NCBI GenBank assembly: GCA_963700735.1
Contig: CAVOYR010000005.1
Location: 62,001-126,000 of the forward strand
DNA from: Anderseniella sp963700735
Lineage (GTDB): Bacteria; Pseudomonadota; Alphaproteobacteria; Rhizobiales; Aestuariivirgaceae
Direction of reading: 5' to 3'
DNA length: 64,000 bases
Shown: piece after piece, positions 1-9,374 of the stretch
Layout of the letters: every line of letters begins with the position of its first letter
Position numbering within the stretch: the first letter of the stretch is position 1
Notes under the pieces: model-generated
What the model was told of the DNA's origin: nothing
The model's database searches: none
The model's input: only the letters and a program-made list of their open reading frames with translations
Program-made: the position numbers and the translations under genes

Positions 1-704
1 AGGAACTGGTGTCGCAAACCGTTCTGCGTACGCAGGCGCAGGCTGCCTACACCGCCGACAACCTTGGCCATTTCGGCCTGAACCTGCGCCGTTACGCCCA
101 TTTCACGTCGCCGATCCGCCGCTATGCCGACCTGATCGTGCACCGGGCGCTGATCACCGCGCTGAAACTGGGCGATGATGGCCTCAGCCAGTTCGACATC
201 GACAACCTGGAAGAAACTGCCGGCATGCTGGGCGTTACCGAGCGCCGTGCCATGCTGGCCGAACGCGAGACGACCGACCGGCTGATCGCCTATTTCCTGC
301 GTGGCCAGATCGGCGCAGACTTTACCGCCCGCATCAACGGCATGGTCAAGGCGGGCCTGTTCGTGACACTGACGGATTCCGGTGCCGACGGCTTCATTCC
401 GGCGTCCACCCTGGGCGATGATTACTTCGTCTACGACGAAGACAACCGCCGCATGGTGGGCGAGCGCACTGGCGAGACCTTCCGCATCGGTGACATCGTG
501 GACGTGCGGCTGGTCGAGGTGACGCCCATTGCCGGTGGCCTGCGCTTCGAGATGCTGTCGGACGGTAGCAAGGGCGCTCTGCCCAAGGCACAGGCGCGCA
601 ACCGCAAGCCCACAAGGGCCGGCACTGCACGTCCAGGCCAGAAGCCGGCTGGCCGACCGGGTGCCAGGGCGGGCGGCAAGCCGAAGGCGCGGCGCAAGCG
701 CTGA
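1..704 (+). CDS. rnr: Ribonuclease R, C-terminal part (5' end outside window)
   Basis: This is the 3' end of a 3'-5' exoribonuclease of the RNB family, which degrades structured RNA. The reading frame is open from base 3 and continues upstream of the window, so the GTG at position 9 is internal. The end of the RNB catalytic domain carries the family signature HFTSPIRRYADLIVHR at about residues 32-47 of the visible part. It is followed by an S1 RNA-binding domain (roughly residues 100-185) and a tail rich in Arg, Lys, Gly and Ala, as is usual for RNase R. A DUF983 gene and a Nudix gene follow on the same strand. The family call is secure; only the catalytic N-terminal two-thirds is missing from view. 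Confidence 0.95.
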   Translation, partial: ELVSQTVLRTQAQAAYTADNLGHFGLNLRRYAHFTSPIRRYADLIVHRALITALKLGDDGLSQFDIDNLEETAGMLGVTERRAMLAERETTDRLIAYFLRGQIGADFTARINGMVKAGLFVTLTDSGADGFIPASTLGDDYFVYDEDNRRMVGERTGETFRIGDIVDVRLVEVTPIAGGLRFEMLSDGSKGALPKAQARNRKPTRAGTARPGQKPAGRPGARAGGKPKARRKR

Positions 705-807
705 ACGGTCAAGGCTGCCCACCCGGCATCACGCAATCGTGTGGCATCCTGACGCGCGACCGGACGCAGCCTTTTCGGCTCATTAACCAGTCTGCCATGA
801 TCGCGGC

Positions 808-1290
808 ATGTCAATCGAATCGCACCATCACAGCGCCGCCATCGGCCTGCCGGACGACACCGCCGTTCGCGCTCGTGGCACGGTGTGGCAGGCCATGTAC
901 AACGGCGCACGTTGCCGCTGCCCGCGGTGCGGCACCGGCAAGCTGTACACGTCGTATCTCAAGGTGGCCGACGATTGCCCCTCCTGCGACCTGGAACTGC
1001 ACCACCAGCGTGCTGATGATGCGCCGCCTTATTTCACCATGTTCATCGTCGGCCACATACTGGTGCCACTGCTGTTCGCAGTAGAGATCGCCTACAAGCC
1101 GCAATGGTGGGTGCACGCGCTGCTGTGGGTGCCACTGGCCATCGTGATGACGCTGTGGCTGCTCCCGATTACCAAGGGTGCGATCATCGGTCTGCAGTGG
1201 AATTTCGGCATGCATGGGTTCGGAGACGCCTCGCAGGCCGACTCTGACACGACCTACCTGGCCAGTACCACTCAACAAGACCGGTTGTGA
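808..1290 (+). CDS. DUF983 family membrane protein
   Basis: This is a 160-residue protein with two CxxC-type pairs, CRCPRCGTGKL and CPSC, in the N-terminal half. They probably form a zinc ribbon. Two hydrophobic segments follow (about residues 73-93 and 100-125), so a small cytosolic metal-binding head is probably anchored by two membrane helices. This layout is that of DUF983, whose function is not established. It lies between rnr and a Nudix gene, all on the plus strand, an arrangement familiar from related alphaproteobacteria. The ATG at 808 is the only start that keeps the whole head; another ATG just upstream is in a different frame. Confidence 0.85.
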   Translation: MSIESHHHSAAIGLPDDTAVRARGTVWQAMYNGARCRCPRCGTGKLYTSYLKVADDCPSCDLELHHQRADDAPPYFTMFIVGHILVPLLFAVEIAYKPQWWVHALLWVPLAIVMTLWLLPITKGAIIGLQWNFGMHGFGDASQADSDTTYLASTTQQDRL

Positions 1291-1319
1291 GCGGACGCGT
1301 GCATCGCTAAGTTCGGCTG

Positions 1320-2042
1320 ATGACAGACACCACGACGACTTCCCCCGCCAGACCGGCCGCATTGCGCCCCAAGGATGCAGCAACGCTCATTCTCGTGCGC
1401 TGCGACGCCTCGGCCCCGCGCGTGCTGATGGGCAAGCGCCACGAAGCGCACAAGTTCATGCCCGGCAAGTACGTGTTTCCCGGCGGTCGCGTTGACCCGG
1501 CAGACATGCGCGTGCAACCCCGGACGCCGCTCGCTGCACCAGTTGCCGGCAAGCTGCTGGCGCAGATGCGTGGCAGGCCCAGCGAGGCGCGCGCGCAAGG
1601 CCTTGCCATGGCAGCAGTTCGCGAAACGTTCGAGGAAGTCGGCTACATCGTCGGCAGCAAGGCCACGCCCGCCTCGACCCGCTCGCACGCGTGGCAGCAG
1701 TTTCATGCCACCGGCCATGGCGCCGATCTTGACGGCCTGCGCCTGCTGGCCCGTGCCATCACCCCGCCCGGCCGTCCCCGCCGGTTCGACACGCGGTTCT
1801 TCGTGGCGGATGCGTCGGTCATTGCCAACCCGGACCAGCCTGTCGCCCCGGAGACAGACGAGCTCCTGGCGCCGCACTGGGTTACCATCGCGGAGGCCCG
1901 CCACCTGGACCTTCCCTGGATTACCGGCCAGATTCTCAACCGGCTGGAGAAGGTGCTGGAGGCCCAAAGCGGGCTGTCCCGGCAAGGCGACTGTACGTTC
2001 CAGTTCATGCGCGGCAAGAACTGGCAATACGTCACACTGTGA
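1320..2042 (+). CDS. Nudix hydrolase, NUDT19/RP2-like with split Nudix box
   Basis: This 240-residue protein is predicted to hydrolyse a nucleoside-diphosphate-linked substrate, possibly CoA derivatives as in the NUDT19 group. The start of the Nudix motif is FPGGRVDPAD (residues 53-62), and the catalytic helix AVRETFEEVG lies at about residues 99-108. In a normal Nudix box these are about 13 residues apart. Here an insert of roughly 30 residues separates them, as in the NUDT19/RP2 group. The metal-binding Glu residues of REXXEEXG are present. It starts 29 bases after the DUF983 gene and is probably cotranscribed. The substrate is inferred only from the subgroup. Confidence 0.85.
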   Translation: MTDTTTTSPARPAALRPKDAATLILVRCDASAPRVLMGKRHEAHKFMPGKYVFPGGRVDPADMRVQPRTPLAAPVAGKLLAQMRGRPSEARAQGLAMAAVRETFEEVGYIVGSKATPASTRSHAWQQFHATGHGADLDGLRLLARAITPPGRPRRFDTRFFVADASVIANPDQPVAPETDELLAPHWVTIAEARHLDLPWITGQILNRLEKVLEAQSGLSRQGDCTFQFMRGKNWQYVTL

Positions 2043-2176
2043 GCGCCGCTCACGCACCTTGACACGTACCGGCCAATGAGCGATACCGCGCGTTGAAACG
2101 GTTCATTTGTTTTTACTGGTTGTACCCCCGCGGGCATCGCGTGGCGCTACGCCCAATTCATCCGGAAGGGTCCACC

Positions 2177-2344
2177 ATGGCCAAGGCCACCACCATCAAG
2201 ATCAAGTTGCTATCCACGGCAAACACCGGCTTCTTCTATGTCGCCAAGAAGAACTCGCGCACCCAGACCGACAAGCTGTCGTTCCGCAAGTACGATCCGG
2301 TCGCAAAGAAGCACGTCGAGTTCAAGGAAACCAAGATCAAGTAA
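2177..2344 (+). CDS. rpmG: Large ribosomal subunit protein bL33
   Basis: This 55-residue basic protein starts MAKATTIKIKL and ends KKHVEFKETKIK, which is the typical proteobacterial bL33 sequence and length. It lacks the zinc-binding Cys pairs found in other L33 forms, so it is the C-minus type. The frame is open upstream to 2093, but the ATG at 2177 gives the conserved N-terminus and has GGAAGGG about six bases before it. A Rho-independent terminator follows directly. In related alphaproteobacteria rpmG also sits next to pleD/divK and rnr. Confidence 0.97.
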   Translation: MAKATTIKIKLLSTANTGFFYVAKKNSRTQTDKLSFRKYDPVAKKHVEFKETKIK

Positions 2345-2394
2345 CTCGGGCGCCGGCGCAGGGTAACCCGCGCCACCCCGCCGTTCGATCACAG

Positions 2395-2430
2395 CGCGCT
2401 GGAGCCACACGGTTCCGGCGCGTTTTCTTT
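2395..2430 (+). terminator. Rho-independent terminator of rpmG
   Basis: A 12-base-pair stem with two G-T pairs (2395-2406 with 2411-2422) closes a four-base loop, ACAC. It is followed by TTTTCTTT at 2423-2430. It begins 50 bases after the rpmG stop codon and fits termination on the plus strand. Confidence 0.75.
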
Positions 2431-2795
2431 GGTGCTGCGACAGGCATGGTTTGGATGAGGCGTTTGGGTGGCCGGCCCGGCGACAGTTCAGGGAGGCCTC
2501 CCGAACCGGGCCAGACCGGCCAAACCCCGGGTTTCAGGAGATGCGGCGGACCTGAAGAGCCTCGGGGCAAACTGTGCGTCCAGGCGCCCTGGAGAGAGGG
2601 AGGGCTGGACCTTTGGGTATCCGCTGGAACGAGTGCATCAAGCTTCGGGGAGAGAAAACCGCGCACTGAGACATCGCCATCGGATGCGTGCGACTTTACT
2701 CGAATTTTACAGAAATGCCAGTTACCTGCTTAAGGTTTGGGGCGAATTCGGCATATATTGTAAGCTGTTAAGGTAAACGGCTGAGACGGCAGCAA
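2431..2795. other. Structured intergenic region, candidate non-coding RNA
   Basis: These 365 bases lie between the rpmG terminator and the 3' end of pleD, two convergent genes, so no promoter for a neighbour is needed here. The sequence is full of stems. TGGCCGG at 2469-2475 pairs with CCGGCCA at 2516-2522 around an inner stem CCCGG/CCGGG and a perfect palindrome GGGAGGCCTCCC (2491-2502). TTCAGG at 2533-2538 pairs with CCTGAA at 2551-2556. TCCAGG at 2579-2584 pairs with CCTGGA at 2588-2593. CGCAC near 2671 can pair with GTGCG near 2688, followed by a weak T-rich stretch. No reading frame here looks like a protein. It does not match the conserved cores of RNase P RNA, 4.5S RNA or tmRNA as I know them. 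Strand and function are unknown. Confidence 0.35.
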
Positions 2796-4162
<1,367 letters not shown>

Positions 4163-4166
<4 letters not shown>

Positions 4167-4570
4167 TTCTGGACCTCGAAGAAGCTGTTGATGGTGGACA
4201 TGAACGATGCGACCGAGATCGGCTTGGAGATGTAGGCTTCGCAGCCGCCCTCCCGGATCTTCTGTTCGTCGCCCTTCATGGCAAACGCTGTCACCGCGAC
4301 AACCGGAATTGAACGCAGCTCATCGTCTTCCTTCAGCCACTTGGTCACCTCGATGCCGGAGACTTCAGGCAGCTGGATATCCATGAGAATGAGGTCGGGC
4401 TTGTGCTGGCGGGCAATATCAAGCGCAGACAGCCCTTCGCGAGACTGCAGCACGCGGTAGCCGTGCGCCTCGAGCAGGTCGTTGAAGAGCTTCATGTTGA
4501 GTTCATTGTCCTCAACAATCAGCACCGTCTTCACCGCCGCCGGTTCGGGTTGTCCTGATGCTTGCGCCAT
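4163..4570 (-). CDS. divK: DivK, single-domain cell-cycle response regulator
   Basis: This 135-residue stand-alone receiver relays phosphoryl groups from the PleC/DivJ kinases to the CtrA pathway in alphaproteobacteria. It has the acidic pair E20-D21, the phosphoacceptor Asp64 in LILMDIQLPE, the Thr of VVAVTAFAM and the Lys of YISKP. The frame stays open to 4714, but that extension has no receiver sequence. The ATG at 4570 (MAQASGQPEP) gives a normal N-terminus, only slightly longer than Caulobacter DivK. The stop overlaps the pleD start. A divergent DUF3572 gene begins about 210 bases away, and that gap should hold both promoters. Confidence 0.95.
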
Positions 4571-4779
4571 TCGGCTGGTAATCCCTGATTCCGTACGCAC
4601 GACAAATTTGCGTCCGGGCTTGTTCTTCAAACGGGGGTGACATGATATGTACGTGCTTTCTCCCCAGATAGCATCCCCAATGTGTCGCAAGAAAGTTACG
4701 GCAACCTTAAGCATTACCTGTAGAAAGGCGTTCTACTCATGCTGGTTAAAGGGCGGTCATCAGGCAAAGGTGAATTTTT

Positions 4780-5061
4780 ATGATGAGTATTGACGAAGCG
4801 GAAACAATCGCACTTCAAGCGTTTGAATTCGTTGCCGGATCGACGGAGCAACTCGACCGGATGATGTCCGTGTCCGGCCTGGACGGGTCCTCGCTGGCGT
4901 CGGCGCTGCAAACCCGCGACGGTCTGGCAGGCCTGCTCGACTACATTGCGCAGGACGAATCGCTGCTGTTGGCCTTCAGCGAAACCGCCGGCATGCCGCC
5001 ACAGCGGCCCATGCAGGCACTCATGGTGCTGCAGAAACCCGCGTCCACGGGAGCCGCCTGA
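4780..5061 (+). CDS. DUF3572 family protein
   Basis: This 93-residue, mostly helical acidic protein is of unknown function. The start MMSIDEAETIALQAFEFVA and the later segment GLAGLLDYIAQDE followed by a Met/Pro-rich end match the DUF3572 family. That family is found in alphaproteobacteria, usually next to divK as here. AAAGGTG lies about six bases before the ATG pair at 4780 and 4783. The next gene begins two bases after the stop codon, so they are surely in one transcript. No catalytic motif is visible. Confidence 0.85.
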   Translation: MMSIDEAETIALQAFEFVAGSTEQLDRMMSVSGLDGSSLASALQTRDGLAGLLDYIAQDESLLLAFSETAGMPPQRPMQALMVLQKPASTGAA

Positions 5062-5062
5062 G

Positions 5063-5740
5063 ATGGTCCTCGACCTGCTGGAGCCATCCACCCGCGAACA
5101 GCTGGAAGCCCTCAGGCTCGACCCGGCACGGCCCCTGCTGCTGTGCGACGTGGACGAGGTTGTCGTCCACTTCCTGCGCGGTCTCGAAGGCTGGCTGGAC
5201 CGCAACGGATTGTGGCTCGACCCGGCAAGTTTCGCTCTCAATGGCAACATCCGCCGCAAGGACGGCAATGAGCCGTTGCCCGGCCCCGAGATCGGCCCTG
5301 CCCTGATGGCGTTTTTCGAGGCTGAAACGGTGAACCTGGAGATGATCGACGGTGCTGCTGCGGCCCTGGACGAACTCAGCCAGTTCGGTGACGTGATCAT
5401 GCTGACCAACCTGCCGGTGCAGTTTCGGGATGCCCGCATCGAGAACCTGCGCAATCACGGTATCCACCATCCGGTGGTGACCAATTCTGGTCCCAAGGGG
5501 CCTGCCATCGCTGCGCTTGCCGCCAGCCATGAGGCGCCGGTGGTATTCATCGACGACAACAACGGCTATCTCAAGTCAGCCGCCGAGTACGTGCCTGCCA
5601 CCAGGCTGGTGCACTTCATGCAGGACGAGCGCTTTGGCCGCCATGTCGAGCGCGAGGACCACATCCACCATCGCACCGACAACTGGCCTGATGCGGGCCG
5701 GTACATCTCGGGCGTGTTTGCCGGCACGGACCGCGCGTGA
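5063..5740 (+). CDS. HAD-superfamily hydrolase
   Basis: This 225-residue protein has the haloacid dehalogenase motifs in order. Motif I is LLCDVDEVV at about residues 26-34, with the nucleophile and acid Asp residues separated by Val. Motif II is MLTN, motif III is a Lys in the region SGPKGPA, and motif IV is FIDDN. A phosphatase-type reaction is likely but the substrate cannot be read from the sequence. The frame extends upstream to 4946 over the DUF3572 gene. The ATG at 5063 lies two bases past that gene's stop and is the sensible start. Its TGA overlaps the GTG of the ROK kinase (GTGA). Confidence 0.8.
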   Translation: MVLDLLEPSTREQLEALRLDPARPLLLCDVDEVVVHFLRGLEGWLDRNGLWLDPASFALNGNIRRKDGNEPLPGPEIGPALMAFFEAETVNLEMIDGAAAALDELSQFGDVIMLTNLPVQFRDARIENLRNHGIHHPVVTNSGPKGPAIAALAASHEAPVVFIDDNNGYLKSAAEYVPATRLVHFMQDERFGRHVEREDHIHHRTDNWPDAGRYISGVFAGTDRA

Positions 5741-6661
5741 CCCGAACGCGCGTCGGCATAGACCTTGGCGGCACCAAGATTGCCGGCATCGCAATGTCGG
5801 CATCCGGCGAGGTCATCCGCACCGCACGAACGGACACCCCGCGCAACGACTACTCAGCCACGCTCGACGCCATTGCCGGCATGGTGGCGGACCTGTCAGC
5901 CGGTGAGCCATGCCACGTGGGCGTCGGCATGCCGGGGTCGGTGTCGCGGCTCACCGGACGGGTCCAGAACGCCAACTCGACCTGGATCAATGGCCGTCAC
6001 CTGCAGGACGATCTTGAAGCTGCACTGGACCAGCCGGTCCGCCTCGCCAACGACGCCAACTGCCTTGCCCTGTCTGAAACCCATGATGGCGCAGCCGCCG
6101 GTGCCGCCAGCGTCTTCGGCGTTATCGCCGGAACGGGGTGCGGCGGCGCGATGGTGATCGATGGCAAGCTGGTCGAGGGCCGCCATGCCATCAGTGGCGA
6201 ATGGGGCCACAACCCGCTGCCATGGCCTTCGCCGGATGAATATCCAGGCCCTGCCTGCTGGTGTGGCCGCCACGGCTGCCTCGAGACATGGGTGTCCGGC
6301 CCGGCACTGGCCGGCGACCATGCAAGTAATAGCGGCCAGCCCCTGACCAGTGAACAGATCGCAGCCGCCGCCTCAATTGGTGACGCGGATGCCAACGCCA
6401 CCCTGGACAGGCACCTGTCGCGCATGGCGCGTGGGCTTGCCCACGTGATCAACCTGCTTGATCCGCATGTCATCGTCATCGGCGGCGGGCTGGTGCAACT
6501 GCCCGGACTGGTGTCCCGCCTGCCCGGGGCAATCGCGCCATACGTGTTTGCCGATGCAGTTGACATCACTGTAAAAGCCGCCCAACACGGGCCAGAGTTC
6601 GGGTGTGCGTGGCGCCGCCCGCCTGTGGGACGATGCCACCTCAGCCCGGATACAGCCATGA
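5737..6661 (+). CDS. ROK-family sugar kinase (fructokinase-like), frameshifted near its 3' end
   Basis: This predicted ATP-dependent hexose kinase resembles E. coli Mak. It shows the phosphate loop DLGGTKIAG at about residues 6-14, the catalytic region LANDANCLAL, GTGCGG, and the zinc site formed by GEWGHNPLPW and CWCGRHGCLE. The conserved C-terminal motif SSGVRGAARLW is present, but in the next frame (from 6596). As read, the frame changes to nonsense at about 6592 and then runs into the lyase gene, giving one 754-codon frame (5737-8001). Removing one base from GGGCCAG (6589-6595) restores HGQSSGVRGAARLW and a stop at 6659-6661 that overlaps the lyase ATG. The corrected length is 307 residues, normal for the family. 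GTG start, coupled to the HAD gene. Confidence 0.82.
6589..6595 (+). other. Probable +1 frameshift site fusing kinase and lyase frames
   Basis: GGGCCAG at 6589-6595 holds one base too many, most simply a third G in the GGG run. It separates the kinase frame upstream (HG at 6586-6591) from the same kinase's conserved end downstream (SSGVRG from 6596). It may be a sequencing or assembly error or a real mutation. Confidence 0.8.
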
Positions 6662-8001
6662 CAGCGCCTGTGCATGTTTCAGACTCCCGCCTGCTCGGTC
6701 ACCTGTTTTCAACAACCGCCATGAAGGACGTCTGGTCGGACGAGGCGACGCTGGCCGGCTGGTTGAAGGTCGAGGCCACGCTGGCGCGCGTGCAGGCATC
6801 ACTGGGCGTCATTCCGGCAGAGGCGGCCCCGGCAATCAAGGCAGCCTGCGTCCCCGCCAACTACAACCTCGACCAGCTTGGTCAGGCCATTGCCAGCGCC
6901 AGCCATCCGCTCACCCCGGTGATTACCGCCATAGAGCGGCGCGCTGGCGATCACGCAGCCTACGTGCACTTTGGCGCAACCACGCAGGACATCATGGACA
7001 CCGGCACGGTGCTGCAAGCGCGCGATGGCCTGACGCTGGTACTGGACACCATGTCGGCCTTGCGGGGCGCCTGCGTCGAACAGGCCCGGCGCTGGCGAGA
7101 CCTGCCGATGACCGGACGCACCCACGGCCAACATGCCGTTCCCATCACGCTGGGGCTGAAGTTTGCCTTGTGGGCCAGCGAAACCGATGCGCGCATGGTT
7201 GGGCTCGCCGCCGTTGAGGCAAGCCTCCCGGTGCAATTTGCCGGGGCAGCCGGCACGCTTGCCACGTTGCCGGATCATGGCGCGGCAGTACGTGCTGCAC
7301 TGGCGGACGCGCTTGAGCTGGAAGACCCGCAGCACAGCTGGCATACATCCCGCGGCCTGTTTGCCAGCCTCGTGAGCCAACTCGCGATCGCCGCCGCCCT
7401 GTGCGGACAGATCGCCAACGAGATCGTCAATCTGCAGCGCACCGAGATCGGCGAACTTCTCGAACGCGCAGCGCCGGGGGCCGGTGGCTCATCCACCATG
7501 CCGCAAAAGCGCAACCCGATGATGGCGCAGAACGTGGTGGCGCTCGCCAGGCTTATGGCCGCCAGGCCCGTTGCCGCCATCGAGGCCAGCATGCACGAGC
7601 ATGAACGCGACATGGCTGCCTGGACCATGGAGTGGGCCGTCATCCCCGAAAGCTTCGTGCTCACCCACGCTGCCCTGACGCAAGCGCAGCAACTGGTTGA
7701 GAACATCGTGGTCAACGAGGACCGCATCGCAGCCAATCTTGACCTCACCGGCGGGCTGATCTGTGCCGAAGCGGTGATGATGGACCTCGCCGCCGGCATG
7801 GGCCGCAACGAAGCGCACCACCTGGTGAAAGACATCATCGGCCACCTTCAGCCTGGACAAACCTTTGCGGATGCCCTGCTGGCGCATCCGAAGGTTGGCA
7901 AGTTGCGCAACCCGGACCAGATTGCGGCCCTGCTGGACCCGGCAAACTATACCGGTGAAGCCGTCGCCGTGGTTGACCGGATCATCGCCGAACTGGGATA
8001 A
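6658..8001 (+). CDS. Class-II fumarase/aspartase-family lyase (PcaB/adenylosuccinate lyase-like)
   Basis: This 447-residue lyase or cycloisomerase starts at the ATG of 6658 (MTAPVHVSDSRLLGHLF). Family motifs are HFGATTQDIMDTG, TGRTHGQHAVPITLGLKFA with the catalytic His region, and the signature GGSSTMPQKRNPMMAQN. Length and motifs fit the branch containing 3-carboxy-cis,cis-muconate cycloisomerase and adenylosuccinate lyase-like proteins. No protocatechuate genes are nearby, so the substrate is uncertain. The ORF continues in frame from the upstream kinase only because of the insertion near 6590. With that corrected, the genes overlap by ATGA. The dinB gene begins 27 bases later. Confidence 0.85.
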   Translation: MTAPVHVSDSRLLGHLFSTTAMKDVWSDEATLAGWLKVEATLARVQASLGVIPAEAAPAIKAACVPANYNLDQLGQAIASASHPLTPVITAIERRAGDHAAYVHFGATTQDIMDTGTVLQARDGLTLVLDTMSALRGACVEQARRWRDLPMTGRTHGQHAVPITLGLKFALWASETDARMVGLAAVEASLPVQFAGAAGTLATLPDHGAAVRAALADALELEDPQHSWHTSRGLFASLVSQLAIAAALCGQIANEIVNLQRTEIGELLERAAPGAGGSSTMPQKRNPMMAQNVVALARLMAARPVAAIEASMHEHERDMAAWTMEWAVIPESFVLTHAALTQAQQLVENIVVNEDRIAANLDLTGGLICAEAVMMDLAAGMGRNEAHHLVKDIIGHLQPGQTFADALLAHPKVGKLRNPDQIAALLDPANYTGEAVAVVDRIIAELG

Positions 8002-8028
8002 TCGACGCGTCCTTCAAGGAACGCCACC

Positions 8029-9321
8029 GTGCCAGTGCCTGACAGCAGCAAACCGATGTGCCGTGATTGCCTGGCCGATGCACGGCCCGGCGAGAAGCGC
8101 TGCCCTGCCTGCGGCTCGCCCCGGCTGGTGGCGCACCCCCGCCTGCACGAACTGTCCATCGCCCACATCGACTGTGACGCGTTCTATGCTGCCGTTGAAA
8201 AGCGTGACCGCCCGGAGCTTGCAGGCAAGCCCGTCATCATTGGCGGCGGCACCCGTGGCGTGGTCTCGACCGCCTGCTACGTGGCGCGCATTCGCGGCGT
8301 GAAGTCTGCAATGCCAATGTTCAAGGCGCTTGCCGCCTGCCCGGATGCCGTGGTCATCAAGCCCGACATGGCCAAGTACGCCGAAGCCGGACGTCAGGTA
8401 CGCGCGCTGATGCAGGAACTAACCCCGCAGGTCGAGCCCCTGTCCATTGACGAAGCCTTCCTCGACTTGACCGGTACGGCCCGGCTGCACGGCATGAGCC
8501 CGGCCCGCGCGCTGGCCCGGCTGATCCGGCGCATCGAAACGGAAATCGGCATCACCGCATCGGTCGGCCTGTCACACACCAAGTACCTTGCCAAGCTTGC
8601 GTCCGACATGGACAAGCCGCACGGCTATTTCGTGCTGGGACCGGACGAATGCCTCGACTTCCTGCGCGACAAGCCGGTGAGCTTCATCTGGGGTGTTGGC
8701 AAGGCCATGCAGGACAAGCTGCACGCCGACGGGGTGCGCTTGATCGGCCAGTTGCAGGCCATGGAGAAGAATGACCTGATGCGCCGCTATGGCAGCCTTG
8801 GCTCGCGGCTCTATCACCTGTCGCGGGGCGAGGATACCCGCACGGTGTCATCGCGCCAGGAGTCCAAAAGCATCTCGGCTGAAACCACCTTCAACACCGA
8901 CATCTCGGATTATCGCGAGCTTGAAGTGCTGCTGTGGCAGCTGTGCGAGAAGGTCTCGCGCCGCGCCAAGAAGGAAGCCATGGCCGGCCTCACCGTCACG
9001 CTGAAGCTGAAAACCCCGGACTTCAAGTCGCGCACCCGCAACACCACCCTGTCGGACCCGACTGCGCTCGCCTCACGCATGTTCGATGCCGCAAGGCCCA
9101 TGCTGGCTCGCGAGGCAGACGGCAGGTCCCGTTTCCGGCTTATTGGTGTCGGCATCAGCCACCTGTCCGCGCTGGATCCGTCAGTGCCCGCCACAAGCGG
9201 GCTGGATGCCAAGTCCTCCAGCCAGGCGCGCGCCGAGCTAGCCATGGACCGGCTGCGTGACAAGTTCGGCTCACAAGCCATTGAAAAGGGACGCGGGCGG
9301 CGTCCCCGTGACAATGGTTGA
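8029..9321 (+). CDS. dinB: DNA polymerase IV (Y family) with N-terminal zinc-ribbon-like segment
   Basis: This 430-residue translesion polymerase carries the Y-family catalytic motifs HIDCDAFYAAVEKRD (about residues 45-59) and PLSIDEAFLDLTG, with the expected Asp and Glu residues. The helix-hairpin-helix region FIWGVGKAM and a little-finger domain follow. An N-terminal extension carries CRDC and CPACGSPRL, a putative four-Cys zinc ribbon. The same extension is common in Rhizobiales DinB but absent from E. coli. The start is GTG with AAGGA eight bases upstream (8016-8020). It sits 27 bases after the lyase gene. I see no SOS box that I would defend. Confidence 0.93.
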   Translation: MPVPDSSKPMCRDCLADARPGEKRCPACGSPRLVAHPRLHELSIAHIDCDAFYAAVEKRDRPELAGKPVIIGGGTRGVVSTACYVARIRGVKSAMPMFKALAACPDAVVIKPDMAKYAEAGRQVRALMQELTPQVEPLSIDEAFLDLTGTARLHGMSPARALARLIRRIETEIGITASVGLSHTKYLAKLASDMDKPHGYFVLGPDECLDFLRDKPVSFIWGVGKAMQDKLHADGVRLIGQLQAMEKNDLMRRYGSLGSRLYHLSRGEDTRTVSSRQESKSISAETTFNTDISDYRELEVLLWQLCEKVSRRAKKEAMAGLTVTLKLKTPDFKSRTRNTTLSDPTALASRMFDAARPMLAREADGRSRFRLIGVGISHLSALDPSVPATSGLDAKSSSQARAELAMDRLRDKFGSQAIEKGRGRRPRDNG

Positions 9322-9374
9322 ACTGTCGCATTGCGGCAATCCACCTCGCGCCAGACCAACTGCCGGCCTCTAGT

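Noticed and set aside
2337..2666. A 109-codon minus-strand frame in the rpmG-pleD gap
   Set aside because: Pro/Arg/Ser-rich low-complexity peptide over the structured region, no ribosome site, no protein signature.
2431..2795. RNase P RNA, 4.5S RNA, tmRNA or a cobalamin riboswitch
   Set aside because: The conserved cores I know (for example the GGAAGGAAGC loop of 4.5S RNA, or the B12 box) are absent, although the region is clearly structured.
4571..4779. CtrA binding boxes in the divK-DUF3572 gap
   Set aside because: Single TTAA words are present near 4707 and 4745 but not as the TTAA-N7-TTAA pair.
5737..8001. A genuine kinase-lyase fusion enzyme
   Set aside because: The kinase's conserved C-terminal motif is found intact in the next frame and a one-base correction gives two normal overlapping genes.
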